From Deinandra increscens subsp. villosa (lineage: Eukaryota > Streptophyta > Magnoliopsida > Asterales > Asteraceae): DNA of 64,000 nucleotides. Within the stretch, counting starts at the first letter, position 1, and the number at the start of each line of letters is the position of its first letter. Below are positions 51,924-62,546 of the stretch, in pieces. The notes under the pieces were generated by a model that worked only from the letters and a program-made list of their open reading frames with translations, was not told the DNA's origin and searched no databases. The stretch lies in contig JBCNJP010000003.1 in assembly GCA_039602395.1 (NCBI GenBank), forward strand, positions 66,899,880 to 66,963,879, given 5' to 3'. The translations under genes were made by a program, and so were the position numbers.

Positions 51924-54900
51924 GGTCCTTCTTGGGGATTTTAACACAATCTTAAACATGGAGGACAGATCGATGGGCTCTTCTAGAGTGGATATTGGCA
52001 TGGCTGATTTCAAGGATTGTGTTAATAATCTGGAAATCATGGATGTTAGTGGCACAGGAATGCACTTTACCTGGAATCAAAAGCCTAAAGGTGGCGTTGG
52101 TGTGATGAAGAAACTAGATCGTATTATGGGGAATATGTGTTTCATTGATAAAGTGCCAAACTCTTATGCTTTTTTCCAGCCTTATAGAATCTCAGACCAC
52201 TCCCCCGCTATTTTGACGATTCCTTCGTTATCGAAAGGTAAGCCGAAGCCTTTTAAATTCTCTAATTTCCTTACTCATAAGAAGGATTTCTTGGAGGTGG
52301 TTGAGGAGCATTAGCAGGTTGATATTAGAGGAGTACACCAATTCAGGTTGGTTAAATAGTTGAAGCTTCTTAAAAAGCCGCTGCGTTCTCTTCTCTATAA
52401 TCAAGGCAACCTCCATAATAAAGTTGCCCGGTTACGGGATGAGCTTGATATTGCTCAACGTGCCATTGATGCTGACCCGAATGATCTCAATCTTCGTGTG
52501 ATCCATGGGGAGTGTTTGCAGCGTTTTTCTGATGCAAGTATTGATGAAGAGCGGTTTTTGAAACAAAAGTCTAAGGTGCATTGGCTTGCTACGGGTGATT
52601 CCAATACCAATTTTTTCCATAATTCTTTCAAGTGTAGGAATTATCCTAGTCGAATTGATATTATCAAAGATAGTGATGGGGTGATTCATACGGGTAATGA
52701 TTTACAGAATGCCTTTGTTGATCATTTCCGTAATTTCCTTGGCAATGAGGGCAATATGGATCTTAATCCTCCTTTGGAGTTGTTCCATACTAAGCTGGAG
52801 AGTGATAGGGTTGCTGCTATGGTTGTTCTGGTTCTGGATGAGGAGATAAAGCAGGCCTTATTCTCTATGGGGGATGACAAAGCTCCTGGTCCCGATGGGT
52901 TTTCGCCGACTTTTTAAAAAAAATCTTGGTCAGTTATTCATATGGACTTTATTGCTGCGGTTAGGGACTTCTTCATCACGGGCAAGTTGTTAAAGGAGCT
53001 GAACCACACCACTATTGCGCTGATCCCCAAAGTTACTACTCCTGCTCTGGTTACGAATTTTCGCTCTATTGCTTGTTGTAATGTTCTATATAAATGCATC
53101 AGCAAAATCATCGCTAATAGGATTAAAGTGGGTTTGAATGATATTGTGAGTCAGAATCAATCTGCTTTTGTTCCGGGTCGGCGCATTTCTGATAATATTT
53201 TACTCACCCAGGAGCTCATGCACAATTACCATCGTCATTATGGTCCGTCTAGATGTGCATTCAAGGTTGATATTCAGAAAGCCTATGACACGGTTAATTG
53301 GAAGTTTCTGAAGGGAATTTTATATGGGTTTGGTTTTCACCCTACTATGATCAAATGGATAATGACGTGTGTTACTACCCCGTCTTTCTCTATTTCTATT
53401 GATGGTAACATCCATGGTTATTTTATGGGTATGAGAGGGCTTCAGCAGGGAGATCCCCTATCTCCTTACTTGTTCACCCTTGTTATGGAGGTCCTCACTC
53501 TGCTTCTTTGTAAGCATGTTTCTAATGATGCTGCTTTCAGATTCCATCATATGTGTGCTAAGCAAAAGATAATTAACCTTTGCTTTGCGGATGATTTGTT
53601 CCTTTTTGCTCATGGTGATATCTATTCGGCTTCTAGACTGACAAAGGTTCTAAGGGACTTTTCTATGATGTCAGGTTTATTCCCTAATAACCTTAAGAGT
53701 ACTGCCTTCTTCTGTAATGTCCCTCATGCTACTAAACAGGATATTTTAGAGTCTTTACCTTTTCTAGAAGGTGCTTTACCGGTTCGGTACTTGGGTGTTC
53801 CTTTAGATTCCTCAAGATTGAGATCACATGATTGCAAAGTCCTCGGAGATCGGTTGGATTCTTGGATCAACAGTTGGACCTCGAGATTTCTTTCCTATGC
53901 GGGTAGAGTTCAACTTATTGTTTCTGTTCTCTCGTCCATGCATATTTACTGGGCCTCTATGTTTATTCTTCCTAAGTCCACCATTCATGATTTAGAGGAC
54001 AAGATTAGGGGTTTTCTTTGGTGTAAGGGGCCTATGCAGGCTGGTAGGGCGAAGGTGTCCTGGAAGGATGTTTTCCTTCCTAAATTGGAAGGTGGCCTCG
54101 GTATTAGGCGCATTGAAGACTTTAATATTGCCCTTATGTCGAGTCATATTTGGAGCATTGTTTCAAAACGTCCTTCTCTTTGGGTTGAGTGGGTGTATGC
54201 TTATAGATTAAAGGATCGTAATTTTTGGGATGTTCGGATTGCCTCTAATTGTGGATGGAGTTGGAGGAAACTGCTTCAGATTCGTCCGCGTATTCGTCCC
54301 CATATTCGGTCTATTATTGGTAATGGTGAAGCTATTTCAGCTTGGTTTGATTGGTGGGATAATGATGGGCCGTTATGTGATAGGATCACCCCTCGTATGA
54401 TGTATATGGAGGGTTTCTCTCGGTCCTTGACTATTGCTCAGCTTGCTGCTCGTCTGGTTTCGGACCATTAGGGTATTAGAAATGTGACTAACCAGATTAA
54501 TCCTATGTCGACTGATAAACTGGTTTGGCGTTTTGGTAATATGGAGGCTGATTTTTCAACCACTATTGCTTGGGATTCTATTCGTGATCATTCTTCTGTG
54601 GTGACTTGGACTACCATAGTTTGGTTCCCTCAGTGTATCCCTAAGCATGCTTTCCTTATGTGGCTGATTTTCAAAGATAGATTGATGACCCAGGATAGAT
54701 TGTATCGTTGGGCTCAAAGGAGGGGCAACATGAACTTAATGTGTTGCCATCTTTGTGTGGCGGATATAGACTCCACTAAGCATTTGTTTTTTGAGTGTTC
54801 CTTCTCTTCTCAGGTTTGGAGATTGATTCGAGATAAGGGTAGTATGTCGCAGGTCCCTCCCTCTTGGGATTACATTGTTGCCTGTCTTGACTCTATGGCC

Positions 54901-55352
54901 TCCTCTAAAACTGTTCGGGCCATTGTGGGTAAGCTTTTGGTTGCTGCTGCTGCGTATTTTGTTTGGCAGGAGCGAAACAATAGGCTTTTGTGTAATCATG
55001 CCCACCTTCCTGATGTTTTAGCGTCCCAAGTGCTGGATACTGTTAGAATGAAGCTTTCCACTCTTAGGTTTTGCAAGTCGACTCATGTTGTTGCTTCTTT
55101 GGCGGATTGGGGTGTTGGGGATCATGTCTTATCTGTTAATGGGGGCTGATTTTTTCTATTGTTATTTTTTGTTTACAAGTCCTAGTTTTGATCTAGGTTG
55201 TTTGTTCTGGTTCTCCGTGTTGTGGTAGTTTTTTGGTTGCTTTCAGGGGCATGTCCCTGTCTGAACTAGAGAGTATTTCTGCTCTCTACTTGTACTTATC
55301 TTTAGTATATATATATATACAATCACCGGGGTAACCCTTACCCAAAAAAAAA

Positions 55353-55366
55353 TAAAGACATCTAAA
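55353..55366 (+). repeat. Right target-site duplication of L1e
   Basis: taaagacatctaaa, identical to 28801-28814, starts directly after the nine-base A-tail of L1e. Confidence 0.8.
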
Positions 55367-56177
55367 GGGAAGAGCGGAACACATCATGTCTTCAGTGGAT
55401 ATAAACAAACAGTTGACCATTTCTAGCAATGTACGTAAAGAAGAAAGGAGGTTCACCAGTAACATGAATCTACAAACATGTGCATATGCTTGACCTCAAC
55501 ATTCCTAGCATAAAATTACTAATTTAGCATGCTCCCACAGTCATTTAAGAAGGTAAATAACTAATTTAGCATAAAATAAATGGGTTGAAATGAATGGAGA
55601 GGATTTCTGCAATATATACCCCTTCCTAATTAAATCTGTATGAAACGAAATTTTATCGATCTGTAATTGTAACTGTACACAAATACAGGGATCCCAAGTT
55701 AAACGTGCATCAATAATAAACAAAACAAACAAATTTATGAAAACAATATGTAATTAATGAAACGGAATAACTTGACAATTACCGTTTTCTGGACTGATTG
55801 GTCTCCCAAATCACATGGAACTTCTGAAGAATCGCTAGCGCTGTCTGTTAAAGCTATTCGTTGTTGAAGCTCCATTGAAGATGTGAATGATATGGATGAG
55901 AAAGAAGACCTGGTTATTCGCTGGAGGCGTTTAACTGGAAATTTTCTAATAAAGTGAGAGAGAAAAATATCTGATGAATCGATAATAAGTAAATTTAGTT
56001 CGAAATTTTGGGTGTAATTTGAACTAATGGTGGGAAATTCAAATTTTTTGGTGAAATTTTTTAATTAAAGGGGGGGGGGGGGGGAACTGTTCAAACTGAT
56101 AATAAAACCCAAAATTAATATAAACAATATGTATATTAAACATAATTAAACCTAAAATTAAACATAAACATAATTAA
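55353..56177. repeat. Right flank of L1e: repeat continuation and AT-rich DNA
   Basis: 55353-55366 is the right 14-bp target duplication. 55367-55420 continues the direct repeat seen at 28501-28555. A weak candidate exon on the minus strand (MELQQRIALTDSASDSSE from about 55875, donor AACG|GTAATT at about 55785) has no known domain. A 15-base G run is at 56070-56084. Confidence 0.55.
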
Positions 56178-56375
56178 TTAATTAATTAAATGTCTCCACG
56201 TGGCTCTTCCGGCGGGTTCTTCTTCAAGATGAACTTCATCATCCAGTTCGTAAAAGTCTTCAAGTGCCTCTTCTTGTGGGTTTGTAGGTTCTTCTTCAAG
56301 ATGAGCTTCATCCTCTTGAGGTGTTGAAATAATAAAATTGTGAAATTGTACGAGTACATCAATTACGGTTGACAT
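56178..56375 (-). CDS. Small acidic ORF with internal duplication
   Basis: A 65-residue frame starting MSTVIDVLVQFHNF. The motif DEAHLEEEP near the middle is repeated as DEVHLEEEP about 25 residues later, from a 75-bp tandem duplication. There is no known domain. It may be a chance frame or the end of a repeat-borne gene. Confidence 0.2.
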   Translation of the reverse strand: MSTVIDVLVQFHNFIISTPQEDEAHLEEEPTNPQEEALEDFYELDDEVHLEEEPAGRATWRHLIN

Positions 56376-56664
56376 AATTGTGACCCTTTAAGCAGATCTG
56401 GACGACGATCGGAGTTAAAAGCCCTAACAAAATTATATTTTAATATTAATTTTATTATTTTCTTTTAGATATAATAAACAAGATTTTAGTAACACGTGCT
56501 TTGTGGCCGTGATAACGCAACTACAAAAACGATGACATTACTAAAACACAACTCAAAAATGAAAATGATAAATTCTATGCAATTCAGAACAAAAATACGA
56601 AAAGACCGCCATGTTGCGAATTTCACATGTATAATAATTTTGTTTCCAAAAATATTAAACGACG
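56376..56664. other. AT-rich spacer
   Basis: No feature recognised. It leads into the decamer array at about 56665. Confidence 0.4.
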
Positions 56665-57240
56665 TCCAATTAGGATGGTGAGGAGCAATTAGGACCAACC
56701 AGACTCAATGAGGACTAAATATTGACAATTAGCGTCATTTAGGATACTTTAGTGAAGACCAGTTATGGTCAATTAATATGGTTAATGAATACGAATTAGG
56801 ACCAATTCAATGAGAAGGCCGATTATGCTCATAGGACCGATAAGGATGGAGCATGAAGGAAGTGACTAATGATGATCGATGATTAAGTATGACCAATTAG
56901 GACTAATTGGGGCCAGTTAGTTTGAATGAGGACCAATGATACCAATAAGGGTAAATCAAGGTTAGTGATGGTCGATTAAGACCAATTAGGTTCAGTTAGG
57001 GTTAATGAGGACCCATTAGGACCAATGATGGTCGAATATGATCGATTAGGACCAATAAGGATGAATTATGACTTATTAGGGCCAGTTAGGACCGATGAGG
57101 GCCAATTAGACAGAATAAGTACCAATATGGCTCAATTCGGGTTAATGAGGAGCAATTTGCACAATTTGGACCAATAAGGACCGATTAGTGTCAGTTAGCC
57201 TCAATAAGGACCAACTAGACTCATCGAGGACCATTTACTT
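56665..57240. repeat. Left degenerate 10-bp array (GACCAATTAG type)
   Basis: About 57 units of a degenerate decamer such as gaccaattag, gactaattgg, ggccagttag, accaataagg and gttaatgagg. The units stay in one 10-bp register for hundreds of bases (for example 56891-57180 aligns block by block), so the period is 10, not merely A/T richness. Many units carry AATT or AAT at the same phase. No coding content. Confidence 0.85.
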
Positions 57241-57259
57241 TGAAGTACAACAAATTTGA

Positions 57260-57725
57260 GTTAATTAGGCCTAATTGACCCCAATGGATTATAATTGGTC
57301 CTAAATGAGCCTAATTGGTCGTAATTCACCGTAAGCGATCTTCATTGAACCTAACTGAGCCTAATAGACTATAATTGACCTTCATTGGCCCTAATTCATC
57401 ATAACTGAGTGTTCACTGGCCCTCATTGGTACTCATTTGTCATAATGACCATGATTGGCCTTAATTCAGTCTACTTGTCCTAATTGAGCGTAATTGGCCC
57501 TCAATCGGCCTAATAGACCCTAATTGGTCATATTTGGTCCTCATAAGGCGTCATTGAGTAAAATCGACCCTCATTAGTTATAACTGGTCTTCATCATTGA
57601 CCTTAATGATCCTCATTGACCCAAATTGACCCAAATTTACCCTAATTGGGCCTCGTGGCTTCGTTGGTCCTAGTTGGTCCTACTTTATCTTTATTTCTCC
57701 TCATAGGTCCTAATCGACCCTACTT
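57260..57725. repeat. Right degenerate 10-bp array (CTAATTGGTC type), inverted
   Basis: About 46 units such as ctaattggtc, gtaattcacc, ttcattggcc, ctaattcatc and ataattgacc, again in 10-bp register. The consensus is the reverse complement of the left array, so the two arrays are head to head around a short unique centre (57241-57259). The array ends about 260 bp before the open frame at 57983. Confidence 0.85.
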
Positions 57726-57982
57726 GCTGTGGATTCAATTAAAATAAATTAATAATATTATTCTAAACCAAATTAAATTATCAAAAATTTCCCCCATCCC
57801 AATTTCAACTAAATAGGCAAACTCCAATAACTTCCCATGTTTCAATTCTTAGGGTTCATTGTGATCCAGAAGAACTGCCGTTAGTGTAAAACTGCATTTT
57901 CGAAAAACAGTTACCCTCTACTTTCTCTCCAGGTTTCTAATTGGTGATTTAAACCTAAACCTTACTCTCTAATTTCTCACAA
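57726..57982 (+). promoter_or_regulatory. Leader region before the 57983 reading frame
   Basis: AT-rich DNA with aaataaattaataatatt at about 57740, then a pyrimidine-rich leader (accctctactttctctcc at 57912). Probably promoter and 5' UTR of the following frame, if that frame is or was expressed. No clear TATA box was picked. Confidence 0.3.
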
Positions 57983-59565
57983 ATGGCACCAAAATTGAAT
58001 CGAAAGGCTGCATCAAAGCCTACTCAACTGTTCTTCACCGAACACAATGTTGTAGCGTACTTCGAGAAGACTAATAAGTCAAAGCTATTTGATGAAATGA
58101 ACGATTTCCTTGAGAAATCCAACACTCAATTTGCTTTAACTATGAATCCTGTAATATACAAGTAGAGAATTGCTGAATATTGGGACTCGGCCAAAAAATC
58201 TGTTGATAGCAACGGTGTTGGTAAAATTGACTCTAGAGTCAATGGGAATGAGATTAGTTTGACTGAAGAAATGATTCGGAAGCATCTGAAATTCAATGAT
58301 GTAGGAGGTGATCATGATTACAAGTCTGAATTGTACTTGAAGACGTACGAAGCAATTGGGTATGGGGGTGACTTAACCTGTGGGACCATAAAAAAGGGAC
58401 AACTACCCAATGTTTGGCGATATCTTGCTCATACCATTCTCCACTGCCTATCTCACAAGAAAACTGCGTGGGATGAACTTGTTGCACCTCAATCATCCGC
58501 TTTTCATGGATTGGTAAATGGGCTCAACTTTAACTTTACAAAAATGATATTTGATGGAGTGCTGGAAAATCTAAAACCTAAAAGGATCTTTTACATGTAC
58601 CCCAAATTCATCCAACACATTCTCAATTGTGAATTTCCAAATCTGCAAATCTCTTATCAACATCTTGAACTAAAATCTTTTACAAGTAAAACATTTTCTA
58701 ACATGCAAGTGAACAAAACTATTTTTCTTAGTAAAGATACATCACACCCTATACCTAAGGCCATGACTGCTCCTGAGCAAACTACTCCTGTTGACAACAT
58801 TGTTACACCAACAAGTGTTGAGCCCACACCAGACTGACCATCCTCTTCCACTGATACAAATTCCCACCAAAAGGAAGAGGATGTCTACAGGACTACCTCA
58901 GAATGAGGGTGATATACAAATTCCCACCAAAAGGAAGAGGATGTCCACTGATATACAAATTCCCACCAAAAATACCGCATGCACGCCACAATCACCCAAA
59001 AGGAAGAGGACTAGGTCTCCTTTACCTAGACCCTCCACAGGACTACCTCAGAATGAGGGTGATATATCACCTAGGCCACATGAAGTAGATTCCCCAACCC
59101 TTATTGCAGGGAATATCTAGGCCACATGAAGTAGATTCCCCAACCCTTATTGCAGGGAATATACTGCTAGACTTGGTTCAATCACCCAACCGACATTCTG
59201 CTGATAAGGTGACTTGCAGTAGTGATGAAGCAAGTCAGGTGGAAAGGGCTGACACTACTCATGAAGTCCCACTGGACCCTGAGGACAGTGCCAACATCAT
59301 TAAGACCCAATCCACGGAAACTGTTTCTGTCAGGGAACCTATTCAGGAACCTTTGATTGACAACAGGAATCCCAGGTGCCAAGAAACCATGGGTGCTAAG
59401 CATGAACAAGGTCGGCTTGTTTGCTCTTCTTTGCTCAAAGATACTGGCAACACACCAGTTGAGAGCAGCATGACACATACTGAATTGACTGTTCGATGTA
59501 CAAAACTTGAAAATGAATTGGCAGCTCTCCATGCAATTGTGAGAGTTCAAGGAGAAGAAATTTAA
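57983..59565 (+). pseudogene. Extra-ORF family protein, N-terminal part (broken)
   Basis: MAPKLNRKAASKPTQ starts the frame. Conserved motifs follow: NVVAYFEKTNKS, ALTMNPVIYK, EEMIRKHLKFND, WRYLAHTILHCLSHKKTAWDE, NFTKMIFDGVLENL and MYPKFIQHILN. The same motif series occurs in the minus-strand copia extra ORF at 8.6-10.3 kb. Breaks: stop at 58163, stop at 58837. A repeat tract encodes PTKRKRMST (a basic, NLS-like word) three times at about 58858-58970. A 46-bp tandem duplication at about 59072-59163 shifts the frame. It then reads on with SSDEASQVERADTTHEVPLD to a coiled-coil-like end (ELTVRCTKLENELAALHAIV) with a stop at 59563. Function unknown. Confidence 0.5.
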
Positions 59566-59639
59566 CAGTTGAAGGAAGGACAATCTGTGAAAGCCACTGA
59601 TAGGTAAGCTTGTCAACCATACGTTGAAATGAAATTCAC

Positions 59640-59895
59640 ATGTCAAATTAGATTTAATTCAAAATAGGATCTTGCACAGGGTGTCCTCCTCAGATGTTGA
59701 TTAAGTTGAACAAGTTGATCTGGTTGAACAACTTCATCCGGAGGAAGAAGGCCATGTTGATCCGTTTGAACAAGTTGATCCGGTTGAACAACTTCATCCG
59801 GAGGAAGAAGGCCATGTTGATCCAGTTGAACAACTTCATCGGGTTGAACTAATTGATCCGATTGAACTAGTTGATCCAATTGAACAACTTCATCC
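59640..59895 (+). repeat. Coding minisatellite, 60-bp units (VEQLHPEEEGHVDP)
   Basis: A 60-bp unit containing gttgaacaacttcatccgg and aggaagaaggccatgttgat is repeated twice, then decays into shorter VEQ/IEL-VDP units. In the plus frame it encodes acidic repeats that join without a stop to the frame at 59897. Confidence 0.7.
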
Positions 59896-60949
59896 GGTGC
59901 AAGTGACTGCTCATAATCAGATTATCACAAGTGTGATGAGTGATCTGCAAACCACAAATGTGGAGATAGCTCCTGAAGCTCTATCTTTCATGAGAAAAAT
60001 GATGATTAGGAATACTCTTAACTGCACTTGGTTAAGGAGTGCTCCATCTCTGCCCATCATTCCTGTTTTAAAGCCTAGTGATCCATCTCTGCCCATCATT
60101 CCTCTTTTAAAGCCTAGTGCTCCATCTTTGCCCATCATTCCTGTTTTAAAGCCTTGTGTTCCCCCTGATACTCCTGAAACAGAAAAGGTTGTTGAAGCTG
60201 TTGTTGAAGAAGACGGAGTCAAAGACAAGCTGTTTGCACCTATTAAAGAGACAAAGCCTGTGGAGCCAAAGACTGAACCTACTGATGAGAATGATTTTTC
60301 TGCTGAAGCAATCAGATTAAGGAAAGGAAAAATGGTGATGCCCCAGTACCAATCAGATTCTGACAAGATGTTTGCAGCTGTTAAGAAGACAAAGCCTCCA
60401 ACATTCATTCATGATCAACATGTATGTCTTCCAGAAGATGAGGTTTACATGATAAAACAGGCACTTGCCGATGCTAAGAAAGCTGAACAAATAAAAAGGG
60501 ATGGAGACATGGCCTTGGCATTCAAAATACAAAGAGACATGTTGCGTTATTCAAATGATAAAGTAATAATGGGTCTGATAAATGAAATCAAGAGAAGGTC
60601 TATTGATAAGAAAATGGCAACGATGGACTCTGACACGGAGACAAGAAAAAGAAGAATGGCCACAAAATTTGATAAGGAGATCAAAGCTGAACAAGAAAAG
60701 ATCAGACTGTTAGATAACCTTTAGAATGGCAAACTCTCTATGAAGTTCACATATATTATCATAGCCAGGGGATGGGCAACTACTGAACAAGCAAATTTAA
60801 TGACTGCTAATCAGTTATACGATATGATGTCCAGGGTTGTTCAAGAGGATGGTGAATTAAAACTGAAAGAAAAGATAGATGCTGATGAAAGGCAGGAGAA
60901 GATAAAAAAGGAAGAAGAGATACATAAAATATTCAAATACCATACATGA
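59690..60949 (+). pseudogene. Extra-ORF family protein, middle part with repeats
   Basis: This continues in one frame from the minisatellite. SLPIIPVLKP occurs three times at about 60047-60150, then an acidic/lysine region, then a long helical segment (LADAKKAEQIKRDGDMALAF; DTETRKRRMATKFDKEIKAE). A single in-frame TAG at 60722 separates it from IIARGWATTEQANLM and a K/E-rich end at 60949. It is charged and probably coiled-coil; no enzymatic motif is seen. It lies directly after the N-terminal part and is probably the same gene. Confidence 0.45.
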
Positions 60950-60981
60950 CCAAATATTCAAATACCATACATGAACAGAAC

Positions 60982-62030
60982 TAAATCTCAAAGGTTATAG
61001 GTGAACCAATACCACCAGGTGCATTTTCTGATCTGAACAGAACCCTAGCCTCACGGCAACCCAGAAGAAACCCTCCTAGAACTAGTAGACCTGTAAAGCC
61101 TCTTAAACCTGTAACATTAAAGCCTCTTATACCAAAGTTTAGAACAGACAACTTCACACCCTTTATACCACAACCTAGAAGTGGTCATACTCTTCCATCT
61201 CCATATCCTCACCTAAACAAACCCCCAAAACCCTCATCTCCACCCAAGGCACCAGAAAAACCCCCCACCAAGAGAATGAAGTTAGTGGCTAAGAGGGGAA
61301 AAGGAAAAGTGATCAATGAGGAGGATGAATACAGAGATGTCCATGCTGAAAGAAGAAGAATCATCTCCAGGAGGTATGATGATCAAGCCAAAGTATACCT
61401 GTTCACAACCAGTTCGGATGAGGTAATAAAGTTTACAGTTGAAGAAGCTATGTACAACCTCACTAACCATGAGTTGGGTGATGTTAGACAATTCGTGGTG
61501 ATATGAAGGGTACGTGTTCACAAGAGGACTCCTTAATGCTGAGGATAAAGATGTATTTGGATGACTTATACGGGGAAGTAGATGAAGCCACACAACGCAA
61601 CATTGACAATCCTGTTTCGACGCTTGAAGTTGATAAGGATGGAAATTTGGTAGTCTATAGAGCTGATGAGTCATTCACAACGCATAGTACAGTTCCAGAT
61701 CCAGAATGGAGCCAGGCTGACAAAGACCGAATCCATTTAATAATGATAACTAACAGGCTTCATGTGGTTAAGAGAAAACAGGTGACCAACTGGGAGTATA
61801 AGAAATAAACAGGCATGAATCACATTTTCACCAGTGAACATGGCGAGACAATTAGAAGCTTAGAAGATGCTCTAAATGGGCTTTCTGAAGCTGAGCTACG
61901 AGATATTGTCAAGATTGGTGATACTGAGAGCAGAATAATGACACGAACATTTCATGAAAGTCTCCTATTTTACATGGCTAAATTTCGGTTACAAGCTATT
62001 GAAGAGACGAACAAGATGGGAACCGGATGA
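60982..62030 (+). pseudogene. Extra-ORF family protein, C-terminal parts
   Basis: A proline/arginine-rich open stretch (EPIPPGAFSDLNRTLASRQP; KPPKPSSPPKAPEKPPTKR) leads into KLVAKRGKGKVINEEDEY, HAERRRIISRRYDDQAKVYLF and VEEAMYNLTNHELGDVRQFV, ending at 61506. The next frame, 61503-61808, overlaps by a TGA/ATGA junction and contains YLDDLYGEVDEATQRN and DPEWSQADKDRIHLI. The last frame, 61815-62030, reads FTSEHGETIRSLEDAL, LSEAELRDIVKIGD and FRLQAIEETN. These look like successive pieces of one degenerate gene. No known domain was recognised. Confidence 0.4.
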
Positions 62031-62541
62031 ACTTGGCTGGAAGAAGAGTTGATTCTTGTATTTGTGTACAATTGCATAAGTTGTTCCAGTTTGTATGTTA
62101 ACATGATAGTTGTTACAGTTTTATTCATACACTTTTCATCTATAATAACATACACATTTCAATGAATCATAGCAGACCTCCATTTCACTCATAACTGTGA
62201 TCTTACATGAAGTATATATTCATATGCTATGTTAGTATATGTTGGCATTTTGATATGGTGGGATGAGATGATTTATAAACAGGATAAATTTTACTTCTAA
62301 ATTGGAAGAAGAACAAAACCAGATGAACTACAATTCCTCAGGAAGAAGAGTTCATGAGTATTGAGAGAAGATGAACTAGAGTTCTTCAGGATAAACCGGA
62401 TAAACTAGAGTTCTAAAGTTCTTCAGGATGGTTAACCAGTTTTCATCTATAATAACATACACATTTTCAATGAATCATAGCAGACCTCCATTTCACTCAT
62501 AACTGTGATCTTACATGAAGTATATATTCATATGCTATGTT

Positions 62542-62546
62542 AGTAT
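62542..62546 (+). repeat. Left target duplication of the solo LTR (agtat)
   Basis: Repeated at 63570-63574. Deleting the LTR and one copy restores gttagtatatgttggc, as in the neighbouring array units. Confidence 0.85.

Larger units (their letters stand above)
30853..55149 (+). pseudogene. L1e ORF2: endonuclease-RT-zf-RVT, interrupted by Gypsy-1
   Basis: 5' part, 30853-31270: MISIASWNIMGLNR to DEPWVL. 3' part, 51929-55149: GDFNTILNMED, GMHFTWNQKPK, RISDHSPA, then GDSNTNFFH and GPDGFSPTF. The long frame 52942-54471 (509 residues) covers RT blocks NQSAFVPGRR, AFKVDIQKAYDTVNW, GLQQGDPLSPYLF, the catalytic FADDLFLFAHGD at about 53586 and YLGVPLDSSRL, on to SWRKLL. The zf-RVT frame 54484-55149 has CCHLCVADIDSTKHLFFECSF and YFVWQERNNRL. 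Apart from the Gypsy insertion, stops occur at about 31120, 52312, 52360, 52915 and 54469. Confidence 0.8.
28815..55352 (+). mobile_element. LINE L1e (full length), split by the Gypsy nest
   Basis: L1e consists of 28815-31270 and 51929-55352, about 5.9 kb in total. It has a 5' UTR with TCTCTGGCGATTTTGGCG, ORF1, ORF2, the 3' hairpin tract ggggtaacccttaccc (55328-55343) and a 9-base A-tail. It is flanked by a 14-bp target duplication and interrupted in the endonuclease codons (VLLGDFN) by Gypsy-1. It is the best preserved LINE here, with only a few stops. Confidence 0.85.

Noticed and set aside
58858..59163. Short direct repeats as a CRISPR-like array
   Set aside because: The units are coding (PTKRKRMST), irregularly spaced and in a plant genome; no spacer structure.
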